Positions 19,590 through 29,016 are shown, counted from the first letter of the stretch. The stretch: DNA of 64,000 nucleotides from Bacillus vallismortis (GCF_004116955.1 NZ_CP026362.1:2327677-2391676); one strand, 5' to 3'. Notes: generated by a model from the letters alone, not told the origin. Made by a program: numbers and translations.

Positions 19590-20098
19590 ATGACTGATGC
19601 TAAACAGTTTATGACTACCATACCTGGGCAAACAAGCGAATATTCAATCATATCGAAAACCTGCCAGAGGAAACGGCTTATCAAGAAGTACAGAGCGTAT
19701 TCCCTTCTATCAGCGATGTGCTGCTTCATATGTGCAGGGCTGACTACATTTGGCTGAAGACTCTTTCAGGAGCAACCTACCAAGAGGTCATAGACAGCGT
19801 CGGAAAATTCGAGGCCGCGCATCGTAATTTGGCAGTGATAAAAGAGCATGTTTCTGAACTGGAGGCACAGTATCACGCTTTCTTCAGCCGCCAGACGGAC
19901 TTTGAACAGCAGGTCTTATTTCAGCATCCGACACACGGGACACTGGCAACAACTTATACAGGAGTCATCCTGCATGTCGTCAATCACGGCACGTATCATA
20001 GAGGGAACGTGACCGCTATGCTGAGACAGCTTGGCCATCCAGGCGTACCTACTGATTATGTGTACTATTTATATGAAAAGAAAGAAAGCAAGGGCTAA
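19590..20098 (+). pseudogene. yisT: DinB-like protein YisT, broken by a single-base frameshift
   Basis: A good ribosome site (AAGGAGG) precedes ATG 19590, which reads MTDAKQF and then leaves frame. From 19610 a second frame reads [20 protein letters not shown] and continues uninterrupted to 20098 as a DinB/YfiT-type four-helix protein ([33 protein letters not shown] with the metal-binding histidines). Adding one T to the TTT at 19608-19610 restores a 169-residue protein starting [15 protein letters not shown]. Downstream ATG 19718 could give only a 126-residue fragment. This is either a true mutation or a homopolymer sequencing error. Confidence 0.85.
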
Positions 20099-20114
20099 CT
20101 GTCCTTGCTTTTTT
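20085..20114 (+). terminator. Terminator of yisT
   Basis: AAAGCAAGG and CCTTGCTTT pair around a 9-base loop containing the stop codon, followed by T6. Confidence 0.88.
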
Positions 20115-20144
20115 GATCGCAAAGATGTGCGGGAGTGCCGACGC

Positions 20145-21173
20145 CTATAAACGAATATGAGCACGATTCACATCCAGCTGTACAGGCCTGCCGGATCGAT
20201 ACGAATGGGTCGCGGCAATGCCGACTTCTAAATTGATCGTTGCATCGACATCTGTCACGATCGGTGTTTTTCCATCCCGCACACACTCGGCAAAGTGCTG
20301 CAGCTCTAAGCAGTAGGCTTCATGAAAACGAGTTTGAAAGTCTGGGATAATATCATAGCTGCTCCCTTTAGACGTCAGGATGGTCACATGTTGATTTCTC
20401 AATGTTCCTATGAAAATACTGCCCTCTGTCCCGATAACTTCCGCCCGGATGTCATGTCCGTATGGAGAGGTTCTGCTTGCCTCGACGTCCCCCGCTGCGC
20501 CGGAGTCAAATTCGATATACGTCAGCGCCTGATCGACATCACCATACTGCTCCATAAACGGGTTGTTCAGGATCCTGCCGTGTCCGGAAACAGAAGTGAT
20601 TTCCGCTTTCAACAAATAACGGGCGATATCATAGTCATGGATGGAGCAGTCTATAAAGATCCCGCCGCTGTGTTTGATAAACGCTGCCGGAGGCGCTCCC
20701 TGGTCACGCGTAAAGCCTTTATAATAGATGGGTTTGCCGATTTCTCCAGCGTCGATCCGCCGTTTGGCATCTGCGTACGCGGGATCGAATCGCCTCATAA
20801 AGCCGACTTGGCAAATGACGCCGGTCTCTTTCACTTTTTCAGAAACCGCTTTTGATTCCTCAAGGCTTAATGTTAACGGTTTTTCAACGAAGATGTGTTT
20901 TCCGTTCTCCGCTGCTTTGATGATCATATCGCCATGTGTGCTTGTCGGCGTTACGATAATGACAGCGTCAATGCCGGGATCTTCTAACAGCTCATTCGGG
21001 TTCTCAGACCATTTTTCGATACCGAATTCTTTGGCAACCTGCTCCGCTCTCCCTTTCATCGGATCAGCGACACTGACCAGCTTTGCTCCCGAAACACGGG
21101 TGACGAGATTTTTCGCATGATCATAGCCGAGCCGTCCTAATCCTAATACCGCGCATCTTACTTGATGTTCCAC
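20145..21173 (-). CDS. iolX: scyllo-Inositol 2-dehydrogenase (NAD+)
   Basis: A 342-residue Gfo/Idh/MocA-type oxidoreductase, formerly YisS. The N-terminal Rossmann fold starts AVLGLGRLGYDHAKN. The family lysine is in EKPLTLS, and catalytic-region histidine/aspartate lie in IDCSIHDYDIARYL. IolX oxidises scyllo-inositol to scyllo-inosose, feeding the inositol pathway. The start is GTG 21173, with AAAGGAGAGG 7 bases upstream; a nearby ATG is out of frame. Two operators for IolQ (DegA) lie just upstream. Confidence 0.9.
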   Translation of the reverse strand: MEHQVRCAVLGLGRLGYDHAKNLVTRVSGAKLVSVADPMKGRAEQVAKEFGIEKWSENPNELLEDPGIDAVIIVTPTSTHGDMIIKAAENGKHIFVEKPLTLSLEESKAVSEKVKETGVICQVGFMRRFDPAYADAKRRIDAGEIGKPIYYKGFTRDQGAPPAAFIKHSGGIFIDCSIHDYDIARYLLKAEITSVSGHGRILNNPFMEQYGDVDQALTYIEFDSGAAGDVEASRTSPYGHDIRAEVIGTEGSIFIGTLRNQHVTILTSKGSSYDIIPDFQTRFHEAYCLELQHFAECVRDGKTPIVTDVDATINLEVGIAATHSYRSGRPVQLDVNRAHIRL

Positions 21174-21212
21174 GTCCCATCCTCTCCTTTACCGCATTTT
21201 TGAACCGCTTTA

Positions 21213-21285
21213 GGAAAGCGCTTTCTTCCGATAGCTAAAAAAACAGCGCTCCAAACTGCTTTCACACCTTGCGCAAGCGCTTTCT
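21213..21285 (-). promoter_or_regulatory. Two IolQ (DegA) operator sites upstream of iolX
   Basis: The minus-strand sequence of 21269-21285 reads AGAAAGCGCTTGCGCAA, fitting the IolQ consensus as I recall it (AGAAARCGCTTKCKCAAA). A second related site, GGAAAGCGCTTTCTTCC, lies at 21213-21229. Both carry the CGCTT core expected for a LacI-family repressor, and the IolQ gene is the next gene upstream. Confidence 0.75.
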
Positions 21286-21357
21286 CAAAAGGTGGTTTCA
21301 TTTTACAATGTCTTATGCCTGCACGCAATATGTTTTTTGGCTTCAACTGTCAACATG

Positions 21358-21380
21358 AAAAAACCCGCTCATTAGCGGGC
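21358..21380 (-). terminator. Terminator of iolQ (degA)
   Basis: On the minus strand CCCGC and GCGGG pair around a 6-base loop, followed by TTTTTT. The stem overlaps the stop codon. Confidence 0.82.
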
Positions 21381-22394
21381 TCGTGTTTTGAGCGGTGATG
21401 TGGAATGCCTGACCACAAGCTCAGGCGGCAGCACGATTTTTTGTTTCGTCTTTCGTTTTCCTTCGATGGCTTCGGCCAGCAGCTCGATGACGCACTGCCC
21501 CATATCTTTAATCGGCTGGGCCACGGTCGTCAGGGGCGGGGCCGCCATTTCTGCAAGTATGGTGTTATCAAAACCGATGATGGAAAGGTCATCCGGCACT
21601 TTTATGCCTCTTATCCTCGCAGCTTGTATGGCGGCGCAGGCCAGTACGTCGTTGAAGGCAAAAATAGCCGTCGGGGCGTTCCTGTCCAGCAATTTTCCCG
21701 CTTCTTCTTTGCCGCTTTCCAAAGAAAACCGCGTCGGAACGATAAGCGATTCATCGACAGGCACGTTCGCCTCCTCCATCGCCTGGCGGAAGCCTTTGAT
21801 CCTGTTTTTTTCACCCGTTGTTGATCCGTCCCCAACAATGCAGGCGATGTTCGTATGCCCGAGTGACAGCAGGTGCTTGGCTGCCTCATAACCGCCGCGA
21901 ACGTCATCCATGACAACAATATCCATCGGAAGCAGCGGCTTATCCTGCGAAATCATCGCAAGCGGAATTTGTTCGCTGGCGATTTCCTCCAAAGCAGACA
22001 TGCTGTCATGATTCTCAATCCCAGTCGCAAAAATAATGCCGTCCACTTTTTTCTGCTTCAGCACTGAAAAATACTTTGTTTCTTTTTTCGGATCGTAATC
22101 AGTGCTGCAAATCATCATTTGAAAACCGAGCTCATCCGCCTTTTCCTCAATGCTTTTGGCCAGTTCGCAGTAAAACGGATTTGAAATATCTGGCGTCACA
22201 AGCGCAATCATATTCGTTCGTTTTCCCGTCAACGCCGCGGCATGGACATTGGGCGTATACGCCATTTCCTTCATGACATTGATCACCTTCTGCCGCGTTT
22301 TGCCGCTGATTCTGCCGGTATTGTTAATGACACGCGACACCGTCGTAATCGAGACCCCCGCCGCCCTTGCCACATCGTAAATGGTCGTTTTCAT
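21372..22394 (-). CDS. degA: LacI-family repressor IolQ (DegA)
   Basis: A 340-residue regulator. The N-terminal LacI helix-turn-helix and hinge (TTIYDVARAAGVSITTVSRVIN, then AYTPNVHAAALTGKRTNMIALV) is followed by a periplasmic-binding-like sensor domain with FNDVLACAAIQAARIRGIKVPDDLSIIGFDN. In B. subtilis it represses iolX, the adjacent gene; the older name DegA refers to a role in degrading an amidotransferase. ATG 22394 is favoured over ATG 22400 for spacing from GAGGG. It lies 17 bases after yisR, so the two are likely cotranscribed. Confidence 0.9.
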   Translation of the reverse strand: MKTTIYDVARAAGVSITTVSRVINNTGRISGKTRQKVINVMKEMAYTPNVHAAALTGKRTNMIALVTPDISNPFYCELAKSIEEKADELGFQMMICSTDYDPKKETKYFSVLKQKKVDGIIFATGIENHDSMSALEEIASEQIPLAMISQDKPLLPMDIVVMDDVRGGYEAAKHLLSLGHTNIACIVGDGSTTGEKNRIKGFRQAMEEANVPVDESLIVPTRFSLESGKEEAGKLLDRNAPTAIFAFNDVLACAAIQAARIRGIKVPDDLSIIGFDNTILAEMAAPPLTTVAQPIKDMGQCVIELLAEAIEGKRKTKQKIVLPPELVVRHSTSPLKTRAR

Positions 22395-22411
22395 ATTCAT
22401 CCCTCGTCTGG

Positions 22412-23275
22412 TTATTGAACTTTCCGGCTGACAATTTTCCGGTATTCAATTGGTGAAATGCCTTCTATCTGCTTGAAGAGTTTGGAAAAGTATGTCGGGT
22501 CTTCCATTCCGACTGTTTCCGCAATGACGCCCATTTTATCGTTTGTAGAGGATAGAAGACGCTTCGCTTCCGTCATTCTCACCCGGTTCGTATATTGTGC
22601 CGGGGTAACGCCGAGCACCTGTTGCATGCAGCGGCTCACATAATCCTGATGATAGTGAAGGGCGAGTGATAGATCTTTGATTGTCGTTTTTTCCTTATAA
22701 TGCTCCTGTAAGTACCGGGCCGCCTCCCAGGCAACCCGCTCTTTCGCAGACGGAATTTGAAACGCCTCTTTTTGAAGATGCAGCATCAGCTCCTCAAATA
22801 AGATTTGTTTTCTAAGCGGCAAATCGGAGTTTTCCGCGGAGTAATCGATCAGCCTTTCAAACTGCTGCGCCATAAACTGCGGGCGCTGCACCTTGCCTTT
22901 TCTCGGCAAAGCCAGTCCGTAGCGGGCCGGCTCCACGAAGCTCCCTTTCTCCTGTTGCAGCTCAGACCAATTGCTGCCTCCCTTTGCCGTCAATTCATAT
23001 CGGTTTTCATCAAAGTGAAGCCAATAATAGGAGGTCGCTTCATCACTGCCCTTCGTTCCATAGTGTTCAAGACCGGGAGAAAGCAAGATGTACTCGCCTC
23101 CCTCTACAGAGAACGATTGTTCATTTTCCGTTATATATAACGTTCCCTGCTTGACGTATATCAGGTCAAACACAGAGAATACGCGTTTTACATGGGTTTC
23201 TCCCCTTTTAAAAACCCCTTCTCCGGCTGCGATAAATACCGGGAATGGGGGAACTGTAAACTGGATGCGGGGCAT
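22412..23275 (-). CDS. yisR: AraC-family transcription regulator (YisR)
   Basis: A 287-residue protein with an N-terminal cupin-like ligand domain (IYVKQGTLYITENEQSFSVEGGEYILLSPG) and a C-terminal pair of AraC helix-turn-helix motifs (TIKDLSLALHYHQDYVSRCMQ and MGVIAETVGMEDPTYFSKLFK). Likely a sugar-responsive activator. The effector is unknown. ATG 23275 follows AGGAGG by 9 bases. It precedes iolQ in the same direction and is divergent from the exporter yisQ. Confidence 0.88.
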   Translation of the reverse strand: MPRIQFTVPPFPVFIAAGEGVFKRGETHVKRVFSVFDLIYVKQGTLYITENEQSFSVEGGEYILLSPGLEHYGTKGSDEATSYYWLHFDENRYELTAKGGSNWSELQQEKGSFVEPARYGLALPRKGKVQRPQFMAQQFERLIDYSAENSDLPLRKQILFEELMLHLQKEAFQIPSAKERVAWEAARYLQEHYKEKTTIKDLSLALHYHQDYVSRCMQQVLGVTPAQYTNRVRMTEAKRLLSSTNDKMGVIAETVGMEDPTYFSKLFKQIEGISPIEYRKIVSRKVQ

Positions 23276-23398
23276 TTTGATCATCCTCCTTTTTAAGTCG
23301 GATTTTTGCAAGAAGTATCGTTTATCTCCCTTTTTATTATAAGGAAATGGAGGTACACTTTAAAACGTTGATTTTATTTACGAAAGGGGTTAGACACA

Positions 23399-24766
23399 AT
23401 GAAACAAGCTGTCTTCAAATCAACTGCTTTGAAAAAACCCGCTGACAAATCGTTTTCCTTATTTACGCTTACTTGGCCGATCTTTATTGAGGTCTCATTA
23501 TATATGTTTATGGGTAATGCCGATACACTGATGCTCAGCCAATACTCAGACAACAGCGTGGCAGCAGTCGGCGTCAGCAACCAGATTTTGAATTTAATTA
23601 TCGTGATGTTCAGCTTTATCGCAACAGGAACGACCGTGATCATTTCACAATTTTTAGGGTCACGGCAAAAGAAAGAAGCCATGGAAGTCGCTTATGTGTC
23701 AATCGGCGCCAACTTCTTCATCAGCCTTGCCATCAGCGCCCTTGTCTTTTTCGCAGCGGTCCCTCTCCTTCATATAATGGGATTATCAAACGAACTGATG
23801 CCTGATGCGAAAGTCTTCTTGCAAGTTGTCGGAGGTCTGTCCTTTATTCAAGCTTTAATCATGACATTCAGCGCGATCTTAAAAAGCTATGGTTATACAA
23901 AAGATACGATGTTTGTCACAATCGGCATGAACCTTTTCAATATTGCCGGAAACTTTATTGTGATTTTCGGCCTGTTTGGCTTTCCTGTTCTCGGCGTTAC
24001 CGGTGTGGCCATATCCACATCTATCGCCCGCGTCATCGGATTAATCGCGATGATTGTCATTGTCAACAAACGCATTCAGCTTAAGATGTCACTGAAAAAA
24101 GTCTTTCATATGCATAAAGAGCATTTGCGCAAGCTGCTGAAAATCGGCATCCCTTCTGCGGGAGAACAGCTTTCATACAACCTGTCGCAAATGATTGTCA
24201 CTTATTTTATCGCCATCATGGGCGCGCAGGCTTTAACAACAAAAGTGTACACGCAAAATATTACGATGTTTATTTTGCTGTTCGGCACCGCGATCAGCCA
24301 GGGCACGCAAATTTTAATCGGCCGCTATATCGGCGGCAAACAGTTTGACGCCGCTTATGAGCGCTGCATGAAGAGCTTATATTGGGCACTCGGAATTGCC
24401 GCGGCAACATCAGTTTTAATGACGATCTTTTCAAAAAACCTGATCGGCATCTTTACACAAAGCCCTGATATTATCGCGACTGCGAGCCTTTTGATTGCGA
24501 TGACGATTATTCTTGAACCGGGCCGTTCATTTAACGTCGTCATAATCAACTCCTTGCGGGCGGCTGGCGATGCGAAATTCCCTGTCTACATGGCCATGAT
24601 TTCGATGTGGGGCATCGGGCTCCCTCTTGCTTATCTATTCGGCATCCACCTCGGTTTCGGTCTTGCCGGCATTTGGATTTCCTTTATCGCGGACGAATGG
24701 GTCCGGGGAATCTTAATGTATAGAAGATGGCGCTCACGCATCTGGATTCAAAAAGGTATGGCATAA
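23399..24766 (+). CDS. yisQ: MATE-family efflux transporter (YisQ)
   Basis: A 455-residue membrane protein with about twelve helices, of the MatE multidrug/metabolite antiporter family. Conserved features are LTWPIFIEVSLYMFMGNADTLMLSQYSD near the start and the repeated half motif KIGIPSAGEQLSYNLSQMIVTYFI at about 250. The cargo is unknown. GAAAGGGG precedes the ATG, and a terminator follows immediately. Confidence 0.9.
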   Translation: MKQAVFKSTALKKPADKSFSLFTLTWPIFIEVSLYMFMGNADTLMLSQYSDNSVAAVGVSNQILNLIIVMFSFIATGTTVIISQFLGSRQKKEAMEVAYVSIGANFFISLAISALVFFAAVPLLHIMGLSNELMPDAKVFLQVVGGLSFIQALIMTFSAILKSYGYTKDTMFVTIGMNLFNIAGNFIVIFGLFGFPVLGVTGVAISTSIARVIGLIAMIVIVNKRIQLKMSLKKVFHMHKEHLRKLLKIGIPSAGEQLSYNLSQMIVTYFIAIMGAQALTTKVYTQNITMFILLFGTAISQGTQILIGRYIGGKQFDAAYERCMKSLYWALGIAAATSVLMTIFSKNLIGIFTQSPDIIATASLLIAMTIILEPGRSFNVVIINSLRAAGDAKFPVYMAMISMWGIGLPLAYLFGIHLGFGLAGIWISFIADEWVRGILMYRRWRSRIWIQKGMA

Positions 24767-24797
24767 CACCCGGCACAAACAAGGTCGGGTGTTTTTT
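24766..24797. terminator. Terminator between convergent yisQ and yisP
   Basis: ACACCCG and CGGGTGT form a stem with a 13-base loop, then TTTTT toward yisP. Confidence 0.8.
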
Positions 24798-25602
24798 ATA
24801 TGTCAGACAGAATCCCCTTCGCTTCGTTCTCCGTGACCTCGTATTGCTGGCGAAAGACATCGTGCTGCGCCGACCGGATTTTTTCTAAAACAGCACGGTG
24901 CAAATGAATAGCGGCTTTCACCGTTTTTTGAGAATACTGCGGACATAGCGGCAAGGCATCCTGACACTCCTCAAGGTAGGCTTCCGCTTCAAAAGCGATA
25001 TACTCCCATGTCATTGTGAACGGCTTATTGACGATTCCCTTCTGAAGATCGTCCTCTGTATAGCCGAATTGCTGCATCACCTGCCGGGGGATGCGGTTTT
25101 TTTGCTGTTGGCTCGTGCCGAGATCACGTAAGGTTCGAATCAGCTGTATAGCCAAGCCGAGAGAGACGGCTGCTTGTTTGAGCTGATCTTGGTTTCGGCG
25201 TGTCAGTATCGGCAGCAGCATCAATCCAGCCGCACCGCCCGTCTGATATGCGTGCATGAGCAGTTCATCAAGGCTTTCGAAAGGTTTATCTTCCGCTTTC
25301 TGTGCGGCAAAGAACTCACGAAATGGCTCGCTGTCCAATGTAAAGGTCTGGTACGCATGGCTAAAAGCCTTCCACAAAAAATGATTCCCGTTATATGTCC
25401 CGGAAAAAACCTGTTCCGCCTCAGCTTCAATAGCAGATAACGCGTTCTCATCCGCATTGGCCGCCGTATGGCAAAACGACAGTACCGCCCAAGCAGCTTG
25501 TCTTTGCTTTAGCGGGAGAAATGAGAATGCTTTGAAACAGGCTGGCGCGCAATCGCTGACGATCTGCCCGCACTGCTGATAGGCTTCTTTTATCTCTTTC
25601 AT
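24796..25602 (-). CDS. yisP: Farnesyl diphosphate phosphatase of the squalene/phytoene synthase fold (YisP)
   Basis: A 268-residue all-helical protein of the trans-isoprenyl diphosphate synthase (head-to-head) fold. The first Asp-rich position reads CHTAANADENAL and the second reads RTLRDLGTSQQQKNRIP, where true synthases have DVGED-type acidic motifs. The missing acids fit the established finding that B. subtilis YisP releases phosphate from farnesyl diphosphate, giving farnesol, rather than making squalene. Farnesol influences biofilm and membrane microdomains. Monocistronic and convergent with yisQ. Confidence 0.88.
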   Translation of the reverse strand: MKEIKEAYQQCGQIVSDCAPACFKAFSFLPLKQRQAAWAVLSFCHTAANADENALSAIEAEAEQVFSGTYNGNHFLWKAFSHAYQTFTLDSEPFREFFAAQKAEDKPFESLDELLMHAYQTGGAAGLMLLPILTRRNQDQLKQAAVSLGLAIQLIRTLRDLGTSQQQKNRIPRQVMQQFGYTEDDLQKGIVNKPFTMTWEYIAFEAEAYLEECQDALPLCPQYSQKTVKAAIHLHRAVLEKIRSAQHDVFRQQYEVTENEAKGILSDI

Positions 25603-25832
25603 TTCTTTTCACTCCTATGTATCACTGCTTCTTCCAGTCTATTATGTTTTTTCCCAATTGTATATGAAGAAAAAGCCGATTCAAACTCTTTGTAAAAGGT
25701 AAGTGAGTATGTTTTTATGATGACAGCTACACTTGTCTTTCATGTCACAGGCAGGTTACTTCAATAAAAAGAGGAATGTAAGGGGAAAAGGATAATTGTT
25801 ATTTGATGTATTCTATTAGTGGAGTGATGTGA

Positions 25833-26300
25833 ATGATAAAATTTTTTGAGTATAACAGGCAGGTAAGGGATCAATGGTTTACTTGGTGTCATCAACTAAC
25901 CACTGAAGAGTTGCTGAAAAATCGTCTTGGTGGAGTAGGAAGTATTTTATATACCCTTTTTCATATTATTGACGTGGAATATAGTTGGATTCGTGCTATC
26001 CAAGGGAAAGAAGATATCGTTGTTCAGTTCGCTGATTATCATACACTAGATCAGGTTAAATCCCTTTCAAATCGTTTCCGGACTGACATTATTGACTTTT
26101 TAGATACAAAAGCAGATGAAATAAAACATGAACTTGTAAGCGTTCCTTGGGATAAAGAGGAATTATATACGAGAGATGATATATTGCACCATATCATAGC
26201 TCACGAAATTCACCATATCGGCCAACTTTCTGTATGGGCCCGGGAATTAAAATTAAGCCCCATATCAGCTCATTTCATCGGGAGAAAATTGAACTATTGA
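25833..26300 (+). CDS. yizA: DinB-family protein (YizA)
   Basis: A 155-residue four-helix DinB/YfiT-type protein: MIKFFEYNRQVRDQWFTWCHQL, then HIIDVEYSWIRAIQG and HHIIAHEIHHIGQLSVWARELKL with the histidines that normally bind a metal. Family members act as thiol transferases or are of unknown function. A GGAGTGATGTGA site precedes the ATG. The gene is visibly more AT-rich than its neighbours. It is an intact relative of the frameshifted yisT in this window. Confidence 0.85.
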   Translation: MIKFFEYNRQVRDQWFTWCHQLTTEELLKNRLGGVGSILYTLFHIIDVEYSWIRAIQGKEDIVVQFADYHTLDQVKSLSNRFRTDIIDFLDTKADEIKHELVSVPWDKEELYTRDDILHHIIAHEIHHIGQLSVWARELKLSPISAHFIGRKLNY

Positions 26301-26341
26301 AGTAACGGAGGGCTTTCGTGCAACAAGCCATGCTTCAATAT

Positions 26342-26388
26342 AAAAAAGGATAAGTAGAGCCTATTTTCTGCCCACCTATCCTTTTTTT
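26342..26388. terminator. Terminator between yizA and asnO
   Basis: AAAAAAGGATA and TATCCTTTTTTT form a stem around a 24-base loop with A and T runs for the two directions. Confidence 0.7.
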
Positions 26389-26444
26389 AGTTTATAAGTC
26401 TGACATTCCATTGGGAACCTTGTAGATCATCATGTTAAATACCT

Positions 26445-28289
26445 TTATCCCTCATCAATATCAATGCGATACGCTTCAAACCATGTATGGATTTGAGCTA
26501 GATGGGCGATCAGCTGAGGCCCCTTCATAAGCTGCCCGAACCACGGAACCTTGAAAGAGGAGCCTTCCGTTTCTAAAAGCTGATCCAATTGTTTTCTGTC
26601 CAGCAGCGTATGGAGCACGGAGTCTTTTTGGTTTCTGATCGTTTTCAGCCATTCACTGACGCCTTTTGTATATTCCGGGTGGTGTGTTTTCGGATACGGG
26701 CTTTTTTTGCGATACAGAATGTCATCTGGCAAAATGCCCTCGAGCGCTTTGCGTAAAATGCCTTTTTCCCGGTTGTCATGCATTTTCATTTCCCATGGGA
26801 TATTCCATACATATTCTACGAGCCGGTGATCAGCGAACGGCACCCGCACTTCAAGGCTCGCTCCCATGCTCATGCGGTCCTTCCGATCCAAAAGGTTCGT
26901 CATAAACCAAAGCATATTTAAATAGAAAAGCTGTCTTCTTGCTTTGTCCACACCCGTTTCTCCGTCTAATAGTGGTGTTTCCGCCAAGGTTTCTTCGTAT
27001 TTGGCATTTACGTATTCTTTGAGATTCATTTTTTTCTGCCATGATTCAGAAAGCAGCTTGATCCGTTCCTCTGTCGATCTCATCCATGGAAAGCCCGACT
27101 CCACGTCTGCCGTATGGAACCACGGATAACCTCCGAAAATCTCATCCGCGCACTCTCCCGACAGGCTGACGACAAAGTCCTTTTTGATTTCCCGGCAAAA
27201 CCACAATAGGGATGAGTCGACATCAGCCATTCCCGGCAAGTCTTTGACCAGCACGGCTTCCTCCAAATGATCGACGAGATTCTTTTGGCTGATAACGCAT
27301 TTGTGGTGAGTTGTGCCGAAGGCCTCTGTCATTTTTTCGATCCAAGGCCCATCATCATTCGGCTGAAAAGCGCTTGCTTGAAAAAATTTATCGTTCTCTT
27401 CGTAATCAATCGAATAAGTATGAAGCGGCGCATTTCCTTCCTTTTCAAAATGGCCTGCCGCAACCGCCGTAATGGCGCTTGAGTCCAGTCCGCCTGATAG
27501 GAACGTACAAACCGGCACATCCGATACAAGCTGCCGCGTCACCGCGTCCTGAAACAACGATCTGACATTGGCAACCGTGTCATCAAAACGATCCGTATGG
27601 TGTTGGCTTTCAACATTCCAATAACGCCAAATATTCAGTCCGTCTTTGGAAAACGTCAGCGCGTGAGCCGGACGGACTTCTTTTATGCCTTTAAATACAC
27701 CAGTGCCCGGTGTTCTGGACGGTCCGAGCCCGAAAATTTCAGAAAGCCCTGTTCTGTCCACTCGCGCTTTGATCTCAGGGTGCGCGAGGATCGCTTTGAT
27801 CTCTGACCCAAAGAGAAAAGAAGATCCTTGCTCCGTATAAAAAAACGGCTTCACGCCGAGACGGTCTCTCGCGGCAAACATGAGATCGCGCTTTTCATCC
27901 CACACAGCAAAAGCGAATATGCCATTGAGATGGTCTACACAGTCTTCCTGCCATTCAATGTAGCTGTGCAACAGCACCTCGGTATCTGATGTCCGCTCGA
28001 ACTGATGGCCCCGCGCCCGCAATTCTTTGCGCAGATCCTCCGTGTTATACAGCTCTCCATTGTAAATAATGGTGTACGTACCCCCTTGAAAGGTGCATGC
28101 CATCGGCTGGCGCCCGCCTTCAATATCCACGACCGCCAGCCTTTTATGTCCGAATAAAACATGGTGCTCTCCCCAAACGTTAGAATCATCAGGCCCCCGT
28201 TTGGAAAGAGTGTCTGTCATTCTATTCATCGTTTGTTTTTCCTGGACGAGCTGCTTTTTAAAATCGATCCAACCCGTAATTCCACACAT
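26445..28289 (-). CDS. asnO: Glutamine-dependent asparagine synthetase, sporulation-type (AsnO)
   Basis: A 614-residue AsnB-type enzyme. The N-terminal glutaminase has its nucleophile at Cys2 (MCGITGW). The C-terminal synthetase carries the pyrophosphate loop FLSGGLDSSA at about residue 257 and SLSGECADEIFGGYP at about 375. It converts aspartate and glutamine to asparagine. AsnO is the paralog expressed during B. subtilis sporulation. It is divergent from yisN; a weak SigE-like promoter is noted separately. Confidence 0.93.
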   Translation of the reverse strand: MCGITGWIDFKKQLVQEKQTMNRMTDTLSKRGPDDSNVWGEHHVLFGHKRLAVVDIEGGRQPMACTFQGGTYTIIYNGELYNTEDLRKELRARGHQFERTSDTEVLLHSYIEWQEDCVDHLNGIFAFAVWDEKRDLMFAARDRLGVKPFFYTEQGSSFLFGSEIKAILAHPEIKARVDRTGLSEIFGLGPSRTPGTGVFKGIKEVRPAHALTFSKDGLNIWRYWNVESQHHTDRFDDTVANVRSLFQDAVTRQLVSDVPVCTFLSGGLDSSAITAVAAGHFEKEGNAPLHTYSIDYEENDKFFQASAFQPNDDGPWIEKMTEAFGTTHHKCVISQKNLVDHLEEAVLVKDLPGMADVDSSLLWFCREIKKDFVVSLSGECADEIFGGYPWFHTADVESGFPWMRSTEERIKLLSESWQKKMNLKEYVNAKYEETLAETPLLDGETGVDKARRQLFYLNMLWFMTNLLDRKDRMSMGASLEVRVPFADHRLVEYVWNIPWEMKMHDNREKGILRKALEGILPDDILYRKKSPYPKTHHPEYTKGVSEWLKTIRNQKDSVLHTLLDRKQLDQLLETEGSSFKVPWFGQLMKGPQLIAHLAQIHTWFEAYRIDIDEG

Positions 28290-28350
28290 GTGATATCAGC
28301 TCCAATCCCGTTTCTTTCATAACAAATTCGTTTCTTTCAGCACCTTAGTA

Positions 28351-28378
28351 AGTTTATGCATCTATAGGCAGATAGTTG
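28351..28378 (-). promoter_or_regulatory. Possible SigE-type promoter of asnO
   Basis: On the minus strand CATAAACT (28351-28358) resembles the SigE -10, with a poor AACTAT-like -35 13 bases upstream. asnO is known as a sporulation gene, which is the main reason for listing it. Confidence 0.35.
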
Positions 28379-28458
28379 ATTTGTCCATAAAAGAGTTGTA
28401 TGGGACAGGCTTGAATTGGAAAGAAAAGAGAGGAAAGAAGAAAAAGGAGACAACATTG

Positions 28459-29016
28459 ATGAAACGGAAACAATTATTATATAAAGAAGAACGAAAGTGG
28501 GAATACGGCACCATTTTTATTGAAGACGGCATCTGTTTAATCGAAACCGGAGAAGGCGAGATCCTTCTCGCGGACAGTCTCCATCACAGCCCAATCTGGA
28601 TTCATCATAAAGGAAAGTGGGAGCAGGCCAGCTTTCAGAAGCAATCGGTTCTATCATGCGGTGAAGAAAACATCTCCCTTTCAGGCGGAGAGCGCATTCG
28701 TTATGAAAAATCAGTCAAGCGGCCGCTCATCGCGCTTTTGGATTCGCTTGATGACGAAACCTTTCTCGCATTTTTACAGCACTTGCACAGTTTTGGCTTA
28801 TCGGTATTCGATTGCGTGTTTTCTTATAATAAAGACGTCTTTTCGAATACTTCGGAGGAGCAGGGTGTTTCTTTTTATCATTTTTCAAACGACACCGCCC
28901 AATGCGCGATGCAGCATCACTACAGCCATGACGGGACAGGCGACCGGTTCGAATGGACGGCTTCAAATGGAAAGCGTTCCATTATGTATTCAGCCGTCCA
29001 GCGGGGGCGCAAATAA
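28459..29016 (+). CDS. yisN: Protein of unknown function YisN
   Basis: A 185-residue soluble protein without a domain I recognise. It begins MKRKQLLYKEERKWEYGTIFIEDGICLIE and has a DDETFLAFLQHLHSFGLSVFDCVFSYN segment. ATG 28459 sits 8 bases after AAAAAGGAGA. The in-frame TTG 28381 would add 26 lysine-rich residues without a ribosome site. It is divergent from asnO and convergent with wprA. Symbol is by position and remembered order. Confidence 0.7.
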   Translation: MKRKQLLYKEERKWEYGTIFIEDGICLIETGEGEILLADSLHHSPIWIHHKGKWEQASFQKQSVLSCGEENISLSGGERIRYEKSVKRPLIALLDSLDDETFLAFLQHLHSFGLSVFDCVFSYNKDVFSNTSEEQGVSFYHFSNDTAQCAMQHHYSHDGTGDRFEWTASNGKRSIMYSAVQRGRK

